64,000 bases of DNA, from contig CM016926.1 of assembly GCA_006247105.1 (NCBI GenBank), positions 1,798,001 to 1,862,000 of the forward strand, in the 5' to 3' direction. Under the pieces are notes generated by a model. That model searched no databases. It had not been told where the DNA came from and saw nothing but the letters and a program-made list of their open reading frames with translations. The position numbers were made by a program, and so were the translations under genes. Of this stretch, positions 25,601-34,874 are shown in pieces (position 1 is the first letter of the stretch; each line of letters starts with the position of its first letter). This DNA comes from Giardia muris (Eukaryota; Fornicata; Diplomonadida; Hexamitidae).

Positions 25601-28030
25601 GTCTCAACGGCGAGCCCTCCAGAAGACCAGTCTTTTCAGTCGTTCATTGATGTCCCCATTGCATATGCCGTCCCGATGTCTCAGAAGTCCATAAGCCGGA
25701 CTCAAGCACACCCAGCGAAGCCAGTTTCTGCACCCGCACCTGAACAGGACCCTCAGGTACGGCGTGAGAGTGACGGTTCGATGACCACCAAGTCTCCCAC
25801 CTTATCTATACGTCCATCCAACGCTTCCGGTATCCAGCGCCCGAATGGGTTCATGAGCGCACGTGACAGGCCGATGCCGGCAATTCTCCTTCCCTCCAAC
25901 AGGCGTAGCTCTGATACGACCCCCGAGGTAGCTGTCCCACGTCCGGCACAGAAAGCTAACCCACCGGCTCAGGCCATCCAACCTCCCCAAGCACACAAGG
26001 TCCGATTCTCGCTTGGTTCGATGCCTGAGGAGCTCTCGAGCATTGACTCCCAATACTCTGCCATGGACTCGGGAATAGCGACCAACGGAGCTGAGGTAGT
26101 CGAGACCATGGCTTCGCCTCCGATAACGGGTCCTGTGAGCATGTACGAGAAATATATGTCTCCCGGAGCAACCCTCACCCAGCGTCACGTCATTATGCCT
26201 GTGGAACCGTTCCCAGACCCACTCCCGCTTAAAGACCCATCGCCTCCACTCAACCGCGCGCCACCTCCGCAGACCGCTGAGCAGCAAGAGGAGTTCCATG
26301 CTCGTTTTATGCGGCCTAGTGGACAAGCTTCTCAACCCTATCAAGGAGTGAGGCCACGGCCTACCGACTTTGCTGCTCCGCCAACCGCCCCACCAGCTGC
26401 ACCACCGGTCTCTGTACCTGCGTCTGCACCTATTCCAACGGCCTTGCCTGTCTCACAACCCTCTCCCGAGTGGAAGGTGTACCAGCCTCCACAAGATCCT
26501 CCTAGGCCAGTCGCGATCCCCGTGGCTTCGGGTCAACCATTTATGACGGAGCCTGTCATTTCACTTCCTCCTGAGAACGAAGAACCGTCCGAGAATGCGC
26601 CAGCCCCGACAGTCACACGTCCAAACGTGGCCCGGCCATTGGCACGTACGAGCTCTCAACCACGCGTCGGTTCGCAAGCACAGAGGCCACAGCCCGTCCC
26701 TGTGCAGCAGTCCGCGGCTTTACCCGTCCAGGACCAAGTCTCCCTTGCCGATCTAGCGGTCGACCCGCAATACAACAACAGCGTTTCCATGGTTACTCCC
26801 CAGCCCACGCGAGTCAATGTTCAACCGGATCGTTTCGGCTACATGCAGTCTCCTACCTCTGTCGTCACTCCAGCAGTAGAGTCCCAGGCGGGATGGCCAC
26901 ATGGGAGTGTTGCGCATAGCCTTCAAGGAAGCGAACTTTCAGCGTCTGTGATGATTACTCCGTCCGTTCAAGGTCATGCGATGGCTCTTAATCAGAGTCA
27001 GCTTCAGCCTTCCGCCCTTGCAGGTTCACAAACGTTTATGACGCGACGCGCGCCTCCGGCACAGCCCATGAGGGAAGTAACGACTAAGTCCGAGGAGGTC
27101 CCGCTTCTAAATGATCCGTCTCCTATCGAACCAAGCTACTCGACTCAGGAGTCTCAGGAGATGTCAGGCTCGCAGGTCCAAGTCAAGGCTCGTCGCCCGC
27201 ACAAGTTGGCGATTTCGACTACGGCAGCGAAGTATGTCAACTCGTCCCAACTCAGCTCATTTAGTGGGCTGAGCGAGGACTCGGCGTCCCTGCTGACCGA
27301 CGATAGCAGTAATCGCCAGCCCGGGGCTTACCCGGTCGTCGCACCTGCCGCGGTTCCGATCCCGATTTCCGTTCCCGTGCAGCCCACCACCGCTCCTCCA
27401 ATGATGCCGGTGCCGCAACAGTTTATCCCTCCCCAAGCGATCCCCGTAAGCGTTCCGATGCAAACACCTCAAGCAGGGGTGCAGCAGGTTGTATGCATCC
27501 CTGGTGCCGCTCCGGGCAACGGTCGAACAGCACCTCCCGTCCTAGTCAATATGATGATGCCTCCTACCAGTGCCGATCTTTCCCAACGGCCTCGGGCTCC
27601 CGAGCCCGTCGTCGTCCAGCCACAGCAGCCACGGCAGCCTCCGATGACGGCGGAGGAGCAGCGACGACAGCAGATTGCCGAGCACAACCGGCGTATACGC
27701 GAGCAGAACCAGCAGAACCTGACGGACATCCAGTTCCAGCAGCAGGACCAGCGGATATATATGCAGCAGCTCCAGCAGGCCCAACAACTCCAGCAGGCGT
27801 ACCAGACGCAACAGGCCGGGCCACATGCGAAGTCTATCTCACCGACCCAGCTGCGGCGGACTCGCCATGAGTTTTCTCCGCCGACCGCCGTTGCTCCGGT
27901 GGTTATCGAGCAACACCCTCCACCTATGGCTCCGCCTGTTCCTGTCACACCAGTGCGGCAACCGCCGACTCCTGGGCGGGCGGTGTCGAACGGGTCTGCA
28001 ACGAAGCCATCACGTGGGCGAAGAGAATAA
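22670..28030 (+). CDS. DCUN1-like domain protein with very long Pro/Gln-rich tail
   Basis: A 1,786-residue protein. Residues 60-245 are ordered and resemble the PONY/DCUN1 domain of Dcn1, a scaffold E3 for cullin neddylation. FYNFIFD lies where DCUN1 has FYDFTFN. A helix LLQHFCGSFHSQHITTINKYTW matches the order of DCUN1's LWNKFL..HH..I..DTW. YDFKQSIYPAPIDNY corresponds to YDEEGAWPVLIDDF. The acidic 'DAD' patch is only partly kept, so cullin binding is uncertain. From residue 250 on it is almost entirely Pro/Ser/Gln/Ala-rich and disordered. A short Gln-rich coiled coil sits near 1655-1720 (AEEQRRQQIAEHNRRIRE). The domain assignment is by eye. Start at 22670 or the second ATG at 22679. Confidence 0.6.
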   Translation: MQGMAAGTGVQWTESVPAGHHGADVAGQVLAMQAEAAPRGGPSLGELVWGRLQIRSHSAGDQYQRVLNAFYEKHSLVTVAVVCHYCGVIDPRELSPLALNTFFSEASDVLSTTLGVDTLPLKSSAMRLLLQHLLASNDTRLGFYNFIFDNRVVIQGVTQIDFEDMCRVLIVFFPKHGLLQHFCGSFHSQHITTINKYTWPMIYTFLAQFPTAESICSGYDFKQSIYPAPIDNYANQVRDQVFSGDVPQAQSISATRSSRQNLSGSKGKLSMSAVGRSTDRLAGSSSNPLSKSQAGSARAAPMSISKFSRGSSATNLLDSQSSTAPKVVPVAAAAPAAPAIPAIPSPTRASQPPLPTAEHMSPQQYTHYTEATRSFLKNLDDILSQKVIYSSTDESMTNDSSALSLPSIELISNPVANASTSLEEQRASIERDILQKSPSSVKKVQFIDPRDQPARPSTNVTPKSALKNSGSLTPRQPTTAPPPQVQPQPPPPPPQPPIQREPQISLPDPLDIARQVDRIATMEPPGASLPSQPSEYPPMSLGMDADLAAMTNMVNLAVSMSSAPEAPVTSGPITISDFYTGAVQQRYAPKPPPKREERPIPVSAATTPAKPQAETPRAPSKLQQKHNEIAARLAAFKSTSTVRRSSRDSASSRDSSLSHPSVDGQGSKTESSPELVPEPEPIRVVQTHVRQQPQQSQQPQQPPQFQPQPQIQPQVQSQVQQGYPYLQPQAQAQPLPKPQPPAPPPVQPVASSGSSKFQESIRQTSISDSTSSHQGVPTSMPLLEPSFEPERKSSTEFSHPNVPLLQEKYDLENISLIHGEPSHPATTRRVQETFDSPPMLVANTVPIQPIAVQPHAPPNRLSFDDIPLQPPLITGVPERPVSQTPRKAPPAFNVRARGTPARVPSTERQDLGPSQSPSPRKPRVPTSSPPPQPISSTVREEPKRPSIDVARAHARPQEPMKATQDFKRSVEKPKPEPVSTASPPEDQSFQSFIDVPIAYAVPMSQKSISRTQAHPAKPVSAPAPEQDPQVRRESDGSMTTKSPTLSIRPSNASGIQRPNGFMSARDRPMPAILLPSNRRSSDTTPEVAVPRPAQKANPPAQAIQPPQAHKVRFSLGSMPEELSSIDSQYSAMDSGIATNGAEVVETMASPPITGPVSMYEKYMSPGATLTQRHVIMPVEPFPDPLPLKDPSPPLNRAPPPQTAEQQEEFHARFMRPSGQASQPYQGVRPRPTDFAAPPTAPPAAPPVSVPASAPIPTALPVSQPSPEWKVYQPPQDPPRPVAIPVASGQPFMTEPVISLPPENEEPSENAPAPTVTRPNVARPLARTSSQPRVGSQAQRPQPVPVQQSAALPVQDQVSLADLAVDPQYNNSVSMVTPQPTRVNVQPDRFGYMQSPTSVVTPAVESQAGWPHGSVAHSLQGSELSASVMITPSVQGHAMALNQSQLQPSALAGSQTFMTRRAPPAQPMREVTTKSEEVPLLNDPSPIEPSYSTQESQEMSGSQVQVKARRPHKLAISTTAAKYVNSSQLSSFSGLSEDSASLLTDDSSNRQPGAYPVVAPAAVPIPISVPVQPTTAPPMMPVPQQFIPPQAIPVSVPMQTPQAGVQQVVCIPGAAPGNGRTAPPVLVNMMMPPTSADLSQRPRAPEPVVVQPQQPRQPPMTAEEQRRQQIAEHNRRIREQNQQNLTDIQFQQQDQRIYMQQLQQAQQLQQAYQTQQAGPHAKSISPTQLRRTRHEFSPPTAVAPVVIEQHPPPMAPPVPVTPVRQPPTPGRAVSNGSATKPSRGRRE
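24732..24930 (+). repeat. CAG/CCA-rich low-complexity tract coding Pro-Gln
   Basis: The coding strand here is an imperfect run of CAGCCA-type hexamers, giving alternating Gln, Pro and Ser. It is the most repetitive stretch of the long disordered tail and a likely site of length variation between isolates. Confidence 0.6.
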
Positions 28031-28059
28031 CAGGAATAAAGAAAATAGCACTTGAGGAG

Positions 28060-28695
28060 ATGGGTTTCCGTGTGCGGTCGACCGTTTGGTACGTTCCGAA
28101 CGTCATCGATTACTGTCGGATCGGGATGTTATTGGTGGCGATCTTCCAGGAGTCGACCCGTCCTCTTTTGACCATTATCCTTATTGCGTGTGCGTCATTG
28201 ATGGATGGGGTTGATGGGAAGATAGCGAGGGCATTGCATCAAGAGTCGACGTTAGGGGCGACGCTGGATATGTCAATTGACAGGTGCACGGGAGGGATCA
28301 TTTGCATGCTCCTTACAAGTGTTTTGCCAAAATATTCACAATGGTTCATTACGATTATGATGGTTGATATTTTCAGCCATTGGCTGCGCTATAGCCATTA
28401 CATGCGCGCATGCGTCTCGCATAAGACGGTCGACGCGGCCACGACGAGGCTCCTTTCCTTCTACTACACTACTCGTTGGTTCCTTGCGCTTCTATGTGTT
28501 TGTTACGAGACCGCTCTTCTTTCCTTGCTGGCATACATGACGATTCCCAATCGAGTCGTCGTCGACCTTGCGATCGTGGCCGGTCTTCTTTCCTCGCCAT
28601 TTGCGGGGTTAAAGATGATAATCAACGTCCTGCAAGCCGTGGATGCCATCCATCGCTTAGGGGTGGCTGAGGTGGAAGAGGGGTATGCGAGGTGA
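28060..28695 (+). CDS. PIS: CDP-diacylglycerol-inositol 3-phosphatidyltransferase (PI synthase)
   Basis: Transfers the phosphatidyl group from CDP-diacylglycerol to myo-inositol in the ER membrane, making phosphatidylinositol. The 211-residue protein has the full CDP-alcohol phosphotransferase motif. It begins D49-G-V-D52-G-K-I-A-R57 and continues eight residues later with G66-x3-D70-x3-D74. These aspartates bind the metal and CDP. The residues after the motif (LDMSIDRCT) closely follow the PI synthase version (LDMLTDRC) rather than PGP or PS synthase. Several hydrophobic segments (about 20-45, 76-105, 138-165, 168-190) fit the usual six-helix topology. Length is normal for the family. It lies 29 bp after the DCUN1-like gene and 102 bp before the helicase, all on the plus strand. 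Confidence 0.92.
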   Translation: MGFRVRSTVWYVPNVIDYCRIGMLLVAIFQESTRPLLTIILIACASLMDGVDGKIARALHQESTLGATLDMSIDRCTGGIICMLLTSVLPKYSQWFITIMMVDIFSHWLRYSHYMRACVSHKTVDAATTRLLSFYYTTRWFLALLCVCYETALLSLLAYMTIPNRVVVDLAIVAGLLSSPFAGLKMIINVLQAVDAIHRLGVAEVEEGYAR

Positions 28696-28797
28696 TGGGC
28701 TCCGGTATTGTGAATGTACTCCTTATCCACCTGCCTGCTCTTGCACAGACTCGCGGATCCGTACACAATTGAGGAGTACAAATTGAAAACATCGTTG

Positions 28798-30084
28798 ATG
28801 ACCTATATCCCGAAGACAGATACCCGACTCGTGACCGACGACATCCGTGGCTCCGGACAGACGTTCGAGCAACTGGGGCTCAAGCCGGAGCTACTCCGGG
28901 GCCTATCCGAGATTAACTTCCACACCCTCACCCCGATACAGGAACGCGCCATCCCACCCATTCTAGAAGGTCGTGACGTCATCGCCCGTGCCAAGAATGG
29001 GACCGGGAAGACCGCCTCCTTCATCATCCCGGCCTTGCAGATGCTAGATACAACCAAGACACATGTCCAAGCATTGATCATGGCACATACTCGCGAACTT
29101 GCCATGCAGCTTTCCACGGTGGCCAAGAACATCGCGAGGGCCATGCCCGGCGTCTCGAGTCGGGTCATGTGCGCCATTGGAGGAACCCCCGTTGGAGAGG
29201 ATCGTGAACGTATCAAGCTGAATCCTTTGATAATTATTGCCACACCAGGACGTCTTGAACAATTGATCACTCAACGTTCCCTCAACCTTGGGCAATGCAA
29301 CATGGTCATCTTGGATGAGGCCGATATGCTCCTGTCATCCAATTTCCTTGAGAACGTCCAGAATTGTCTTAACTCATGTAGCTCGCCTAGACGACAAACC
29401 GTCTTGATCAGTGCCACCTTCCCCTCCTCCGTCGAGAACTTTTGCCGAGGTAACCTACACCAACCCGTCTTTATCAATGCAATGACCGACTCTCTTCTCC
29501 TGCGCGGGGTGACGCAATACTTGGCCGTGGTGAGCGAGGAACGCTTTAAGGTCAAGCTCCTCTCCCTCCTCTTGAAAACCTTGAAGGTCAATCAGTGCAT
29601 CGTCTTCGTTAATTCCGTCAATAGGTGCAAGTCGTTATACCAGGTCGTTTGCGATGAACTTCACGTCCCCTGCCTCTATACTCATAGCAAGATGCCTCCC
29701 GACGAGCGCGCAAGGATCTTCGACGACTTCACTCATGGAAAGGCTCGCCTATTGATAGCCACAGAGCTCTTCACACGCGGCATTGACATCCGCACGGTCA
29801 ACGTCGTGATTAATTTTGATACCCCCCTGACCACAGACACGTACCTCCACCGCATTGGCCGTTCCGGCCGTTATGGTCACCTAGGTATAGCCATCACAAT
29901 GGTCGCCGGAGAGGCCGAGAAACAACGCTTCATGAACATCGACGCCCATATTAAAGGCCAAGAGCATTGTGTGATCCATAACCTTCCGATGGACCCTGCT
30001 GACATCCCAACCGACTTGTACGACGCCAGCGTCATAGATCCAGGGATCGTCCCAGAACTCTCCCAATACCAGGCCGGGAACTAG
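28798..30084 (+). CDS. DEAD-box RNA helicase, DDX6/Dhh1-like
   Basis: Dhh1/DDX6 represses translation and promotes decapping in the cytoplasm. All helicase motifs are readable in this 428-residue protein: the Q-motif region (FEQLGLKPELLRGL..TLTPIQERAIP) and motif I AKNGTGKT (K71). Then come PTREL-like HTRELA, TPGR, D173-EAD, SATF, the RGID motif (TRGIDI) and HRIGRSGRYGHLG. Diagnostic similarity to Dhh1 lies in RDVIARAKNGTGKT, in LRGVTQYLAVV and in the span around VNVVINFD. It is close to the family's core length without N- or C-terminal extensions. I place the start at 28798, after ACAAATTGAAAAC, because the upstream in-frame ATG at 28714 adds 28 residues with no similarity. eIF4A is the alternative, but the motif context fits Dhh1 better. 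Confidence 0.9.
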   Translation: MTYIPKTDTRLVTDDIRGSGQTFEQLGLKPELLRGLSEINFHTLTPIQERAIPPILEGRDVIARAKNGTGKTASFIIPALQMLDTTKTHVQALIMAHTRELAMQLSTVAKNIARAMPGVSSRVMCAIGGTPVGEDRERIKLNPLIIIATPGRLEQLITQRSLNLGQCNMVILDEADMLLSSNFLENVQNCLNSCSSPRRQTVLISATFPSSVENFCRGNLHQPVFINAMTDSLLLRGVTQYLAVVSEERFKVKLLSLLLKTLKVNQCIVFVNSVNRCKSLYQVVCDELHVPCLYTHSKMPPDERARIFDDFTHGKARLLIATELFTRGIDIRTVNVVINFDTPLTTDTYLHRIGRSGRYGHLGIAITMVAGEAEKQRFMNIDAHIKGQEHCVIHNLPMDPADIPTDLYDASVIDPGIVPELSQYQAGN

Positions 30085-30122
30085 TCTCACCCCGCTGCCA
30101 ATGCAGCACCATGAGTATGAAT

Positions 30123-30129
30123 AGTGAAC
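30123..30129 (+). terminator. AGTRAAY poly(A) signal
   Basis: AGTGAAC lies 38 bases downstream of the helicase stop codon in the gap before DPH1. It is an exact match to the Giardia consensus. Confidence 0.5.
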
Positions 30130-30193
30130 GGTATGGACTTCAGCGGCTTCCCCCCTTCTTCTTTCTGCGTCTTCCTTCTTCAATCCCAAAAAC

Positions 30194-31279
30194 ATGAGGT
30201 TTGATACTCAGTCCATCACTGCTCGTCTTCTCGCAAACCCAACCCCCATCACAACGGTGGCGCTTCAGTTCCCCGAAGGGTTAGTGGACCATGCCTTTCA
30301 GGTCGCTAATCAACTAGAAGAGCAAATTCCAGGCCTGACATGCGTCATCTTCTCTGACGTCGTCTATGGCGCTTGTAACATCGATGACATCAACTGTAGG
30401 CTCCTAGGCGTCGATGCAATCGTCCATTTCGGCCATTCCGAGATCGTTGAGGTCTCCTCACCGATTCTTTCGATCTATGTCCCAGTAACCCTCGAAGGAG
30501 ATGTCGAAAAGACTATCGATGCCTTGACCCGTTTGGCCGCTGAAAAGGGCCACCGAAACCTCGCATTAGTCACGACGGCACAATTTGTCGAATTCCTTTC
30601 TAATATTGAGCGAGAACTTCAACGCCGAAGTCCACCCTTCCGTATCTTTGGCGTCCCTCAAGCCAAGCTTCGGAAGTTCGAGATCCTTGGCTGTACCTGT
30701 GCTCGTTTCCCAACGGATGTGGATGCTATAGTTAGCGTGGTCGATGGTGACTTCCACCTCGAAGCAGCTTGTCTCAGTAATGCACGCTTACCAATGTACC
30801 GCCTCCTCCCACAAGCGGGCTCCTTTGAGGCCGTCTCGTACGATGCGGCTGGGCGCATTGCCAGGCGTCAAGAAGCAATACAATGCGCTCTCGAACATCT
30901 ACGTGACGGGAAGATGGTCGGGATTGTCTTCGGGACACTAGGTCGTCAAGGCTCCTTATCCCTCCTCAACGTACTCCTCAAGAAGCTCAGGACACACAAG
31001 ATCAGGCATAGAATCATCTCCTTACATGAGGTGCTCCCTCAATACCTATTCCCACACAAGGATGTGTCATTCTTCGGTCAATTGGCTTGTCCACGTCTTA
31101 CCCTCGATTGGGATGACGAATTTAAGTCGGCTGGCCTATTCCTCCTCAATTACTTCGAGCTTGTCAAGGCTATAGACCTTTATGCTGGGGTTCTCGCGAG
31201 GTTCGACGACATCGAGGACTATCGGCTCGTTAACTTCTGCAATGGAACCCATGGGGAATTGACCTACTATTCCTCATGA
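30194..31279 (+). CDS. DPH1: Diphthamide biosynthesis protein 1 (3-amino-3-carboxypropyltransferase)
   Basis: With DPH2, DPH1 performs the first step of diphthamide synthesis. A non-canonical radical-SAM iron-sulfur enzyme adds a 3-amino-3-carboxypropyl group from SAM to a histidine of elongation factor 2. All three cluster-binding cysteines are present at the expected spacing: C61 in VYGAC, C167 in ILGCTC and C299 in ACPRLTLDWD. LQFPEGL at the N-terminus, VHFGHSEI, DGDFHLEA and VFGTLGRQG are typical DPH1/DPH2 landmarks. Having all three cysteines together with the PRL..DW context favours DPH1 over DPH2. At 361 residues it is slightly shorter than yeast Dph1 (425). It converges with the coiled-coil gene, 6 bp apart. 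Confidence 0.93.
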   Translation: MRFDTQSITARLLANPTPITTVALQFPEGLVDHAFQVANQLEEQIPGLTCVIFSDVVYGACNIDDINCRLLGVDAIVHFGHSEIVEVSSPILSIYVPVTLEGDVEKTIDALTRLAAEKGHRNLALVTTAQFVEFLSNIERELQRRSPPFRIFGVPQAKLRKFEILGCTCARFPTDVDAIVSVVDGDFHLEAACLSNARLPMYRLLPQAGSFEAVSYDAAGRIARRQEAIQCALEHLRDGKMVGIVFGTLGRQGSLSLLNVLLKKLRTHKIRHRIISLHEVLPQYLFPHKDVSFFGQLACPRLTLDWDDEFKSAGLFLLNYFELVKAIDLYAGVLARFDDIEDYRLVNFCNGTHGELTYYSS

Positions 31280-31285
31280 AAGCAC

Positions 31286-32626
31286 TCACATGACAGTGCA
31301 CTTCGCATGTTCAGACTCGTTAAGCTCTCCGACGGAAAACTCCGTCCTATCTGACATGTCCAGGTGCGTGGTCCGGAATCCCGCACCCCCCTGTAACACC
31401 TTCGGCGCCAACGCGAAGAAGCTTCGACGAGACCCAAGCTCCTGAACCTTCTCCTCGAGAAGATTGACGTAGGCCGTCAGGTCTTCGATCACTGCTGCTT
31501 GTCTGTTAAGCTTTTCCTCGTGCGCCGACATTTCGTTATGAAACCGTGTCTGATAACTATCAAGCTGCTGTGTAAATTCCTTTCGTAGATCACCGGAGCG
31601 CTCCTCCATTCGGGTCGCCATCTCAGCTCTTCGAAAAGTGCGCTGGATCGATTCTAATCGGCGGGCCATTCTTCCACCATCCTTGCGTAACGAAGAGGTT
31701 CGGCGGAACAGATGTCGCGTCGCTTTTTGAAGATCCACCGTCTCATCCCGCATACGTTGAACGGTAGCCTCACGTACGGTTAAGCGCTCGCCGTTTTGTT
31801 GAAGTACTGCCTCTAGCCTAGCATGGTGGCGTGTTACCTCCTCAAATGAGCGATCCAGATCTAAGATGGTGCTAACATCGGCCACGGTTTGTTGTACTCC
31901 CTCCAAAGTCGTCCGCAAAGAGTCCTGAAGCGTCTGGAGCTCTGGACAGAAGGAGGACATCCTCTCATTGAGCTGAGCGTACGCTTTGATTGCCTTTGTC
32001 CTCGCGCTTTCTAGCGTTGTGCATACCGTGGTGAGACGTTGGTCCAATGCTGCTGCCTCCGTACGTAACGAGGCAAGCTGGTCCAGGTGGTCCAAATCGA
32101 CCGATCTTCGATGCCATAGCTCCTTCAGCTCGTTTCCTATCAGCTGAACGCGCTCAAAGAACTCGTCCTTAACCTGAAGAACTTTATCGAGAGCCTCGAC
32201 TCTGTTCTTATTAGTAGCCAGCAGTAGATCGACAAGCGCCTTCATCTCTGTAGCCTTCCTTTGAACACTTACCATCTCGTCATTACACTCCTCCGCTTGC
32301 TTGACTGCCACTAGCGCTTGTTCAAGGAGGGTCTGCGGGTCCAGAGAGGAGTTTGATGGCCTCCGACCCGCCCTATTGGTGGCCGCGGCCGATAAAGATC
32401 GATCAACGTCGGTAGTTGAGGCGATGGTAGGGTCGGTAGAAGCTTCAAGCTGGTGTATCTTTGAGGAATTTCGACCATCAGATGGGGAAAAGGATGCATC
32501 AATACTCGTATGAGTCGAAGACCCAGCTTGCACGCTGAGAGTATCTTGTACCTCGACCGCCGGCCTCTTCTCGCGCCGCATCGTACGATGTTCCTCAGGT
32601 ACACTACGGCTACCGCGACGGGGCAT
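31286..32626 (-). CDS. Coiled-coil protein, function unknown
   Basis: A 446-residue protein that is mostly alpha-helical coiled coil from about residue 95 to 400. It has long Leu/Glu/Arg/Gln heptads with repeated Arg-rich turns (RLESIQRTFRRAEMATRMEER). The N-terminal 90 residues are Ser/Thr-rich and basic. No motor, kinase or binding domain is visible. Such proteins in Giardia are often cytoskeletal or flagellar, but nothing here is diagnostic. I place the start at 32626, giving MPRRGSRS, because ACCTTTAAAATG is a typical initiator context. The longer reading from 32767 adds 47 residues of unlikely sequence. Confidence 0.75.
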   Translation of the reverse strand: MPRRGSRSVPEEHRTMRREKRPAVEVQDTLSVQAGSSTHTSIDASFSPSDGRNSSKIHQLEASTDPTIASTTDVDRSLSAAATNRAGRRPSNSSLDPQTLLEQALVAVKQAEECNDEMVSVQRKATEMKALVDLLLATNKNRVEALDKVLQVKDEFFERVQLIGNELKELWHRRSVDLDHLDQLASLRTEAAALDQRLTTVCTTLESARTKAIKAYAQLNERMSSFCPELQTLQDSLRTTLEGVQQTVADVSTILDLDRSFEEVTRHHARLEAVLQQNGERLTVREATVQRMRDETVDLQKATRHLFRRTSSLRKDGGRMARRLESIQRTFRRAEMATRMEERSGDLRKEFTQQLDSYQTRFHNEMSAHEEKLNRQAAVIEDLTAYVNLLEEKVQELGSRRSFFALAPKVLQGGAGFRTTHLDMSDRTEFSVGELNESEHAKCTVM

Positions 32627-32857
32627 TTTAAAGGTGTTTACGAGGGTCGTACTCCCCCTCCTACAGAGACTACCGTTCTCCGTATTCGTACTAAGGACTG
32701 CGATGTGAGTTTTTGTAAAGAGTGGCTCGCTGGTTCGGAGCCCCCGATCTGAACATTGGGCCCTCAAAATACCACATCTTGTCGCTCAAGTTATCGTATG
32801 CGTTTCTAAGGGTAATTTCCAAATTTGCGTTAGAATTTCATTCCCCTGTAATATGTG
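32627..32857. other. Unique spacer 5' of the coiled-coil gene
   Basis: No gene is visible. The segment holds the 5' flank of the coiled-coil gene and ends exactly where the inverted repeat's left arm begins. Short open frames here are not convincing. Confidence 0.4.
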
Positions 32858-34874
32858 CTCACCTCTCTTCACTCCAGAGCAGGGCCTCCAGCAGAAGACG
32901 AGGCGGAAGACGACGAGGTCTCCCCTCTTGGACTGGCTCCTGATTTCAGCTTGATGTAACCGTTCCAGGTTCTTCCCCTCTCCCTTCTCTGAGGAGGAGG
33001 ACCGAGGGGCTCCAAGCACATCGGCCTCCCCGTCGTAAGAGTCTCCAGCCCCCGGTCGACTGGAGGCATGGGACGAGGGTGCTCCTCCCCAGCTGTTCAC
33101 ACGTCCTTCGTCCGTCCGTCCTGATGGAGCACGATCCCCAGAACTCGTCACTGGTGCCTCTCCGCCTCCTCGAGGACGTCCTGTGCTGTCGGACGGTCTT
33201 CGGGGTCCTTCGAGAGCATCCGGGAGATGAGGGTAACGAGCCCTCCATCCCTGTTCTCGATGGCCGGAGGGCCTCTCTCAAGAATCGCGGGCACTGTGAA
33301 GAACGGGAGCTCACCAGTGCACAACTCATGCGCCACTACTCCCAGGGCCCAGACGTCGACGGAATTGTCATACCTCTTCCCTTGGTGGATTTCGGGGGCC
33401 ATGTATAAATCTGTCCCTGTATGTGTATTCATTCGAGAAGAGTCCCCGAGTGCTCTTGCAACCCCGAAGTCCCCAAGGATGCACCGACCGTCCGGGGCAA
33501 GGAAGACGTTCGCAGGTTTCAGGTCTCTATGAACATGCCTCTTCTCGTGGAGGTATGCGAGGGCAGCGGCCACCTCTCGGATCGTCTTCCAGACCTCTTG
33601 ATCGCTATATGAGGAATTTGCTTTCTTCCTTCTATCCATCTCCTCACGAAGGTCCCCACAACAGAGATCTGTCACAATGACGCAGGTATCGTCATGGTCA
33701 TCTTCCCCTGCATCGATGCACCGGATGATGTTTGGATGGTCGAGGGAGGGGAGTATCTCCGCCTCTCTGCGAAGCAATTCCCGTTCCTTCTTATTGTATT
33801 TTCCAAGATCGATGACCTTGACCGCCACGTTCCGGCCGCTCTTGTGGGCCGCGTAGACCGTCCCGAAGGCACCTCCTCCTATCACTGTTGTCAGGCAGTA
33901 TACCGAAAGACTGTCTGGAAGCCTCGGAAGTGTGGGTTGGTTCAGAAGCACCCGTCGCATCTTCTCGCTCTCTGCGTGCTCAGCTGCCGTCCTGCCCTCC
34001 CCGTCCCTCAGGTCCCTCTCCAGAAGGAGGAGGCCGACGCACTCCTCGTGTCCTCTCCCCACTGCATGCATCAAGGCCGTCCATCCCCTCCCGTCCTGGA
34101 GGCGGGCCTCGAGGGGCCGAAGGAGGCGGACGACCTCGGTCTGGCCTCGGGAGGCGGCGTGCATCAGGGCCGTCATGCCTGAGGAGCCCCGCTTTCCTGC
34201 CTGGTCGATGTGCCTTCGGAGTGTATTGAGGTCTCCTTTAATGGCGGCTGGAATGAGGGACCCGTTCTTCAGTAGGGTATTTTCATTCTCGAGGGCGGGG
34301 TTCTGGGCCTTCTGGTCTGCTAGTTCTTTTCTGGGGGCCTCAGAGTCGGTGTAGACATGAGAATGATCTTCGTCGGTCTTTGAGAGTTGAACTTTGGAAG
34401 AGAACACTTCTCCCCTCGCCTCAGCAGGGCTCTTCTCGGCCTCCTGTGTCCTCTTGTTCAGGGTCTCGTTCAGCTCGTGATTCTTCTTGGCCTCTTCGTT
34501 GGCCTTCTGGAGTTGTTGTTTGAGAGAGGAGACTTCCCGATTCGATTGGGATAGCTCCTTCTTTGTCTCCTCGTGTGCATTCTTGGAAGAGGCAAGATCT
34601 TTCTTAAGAGACTCAATCTCAGTGGTGAGCTCGTTGACACGTTCTCGAAGCTCAAGCATCTCACCAGGATTCGGTGGCGGAAGAATTCGTTCTGAGCCTT
34701 CATTCTTGAGGAGCTGACGGACCCGGGAGTAGTCACCTTCCTTTGAACTGTCGTTTGCATACCACTGAGCTGTGCGACCTTCGGAATCCTCCATTCCTTG
34801 CTCGTATGGGAGAAGGAGCTCAACAATCTCGGGATAGTTCTCGTGGGCTGCCATCATGAGAGCAGTCGTTCCGG
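32858..34874 (+). repeat. Left arm of a 2,017 bp inverted repeat
   Basis: This arm is the reverse complement of 36086-38102, with paired coordinates always summing to 70,960. The boundaries were read base by base. At the outer edge the shared sequence stops after CTCACCTC. At the inner edge the first mismatch is at 34875/36085. Identity includes all reading frames, since open frames on both strands are mirrored with identical translations, and 290 bases beyond the kinase stop codon. Confidence 0.92.

Noticed and set aside
28714..28797. Upstream in-frame ATG for the DEAD-box helicase
   Set aside because: The added 28 residues have no similarity to Dhh1 and lie before the A/T initiator; the ATG at 28798 is preferred.
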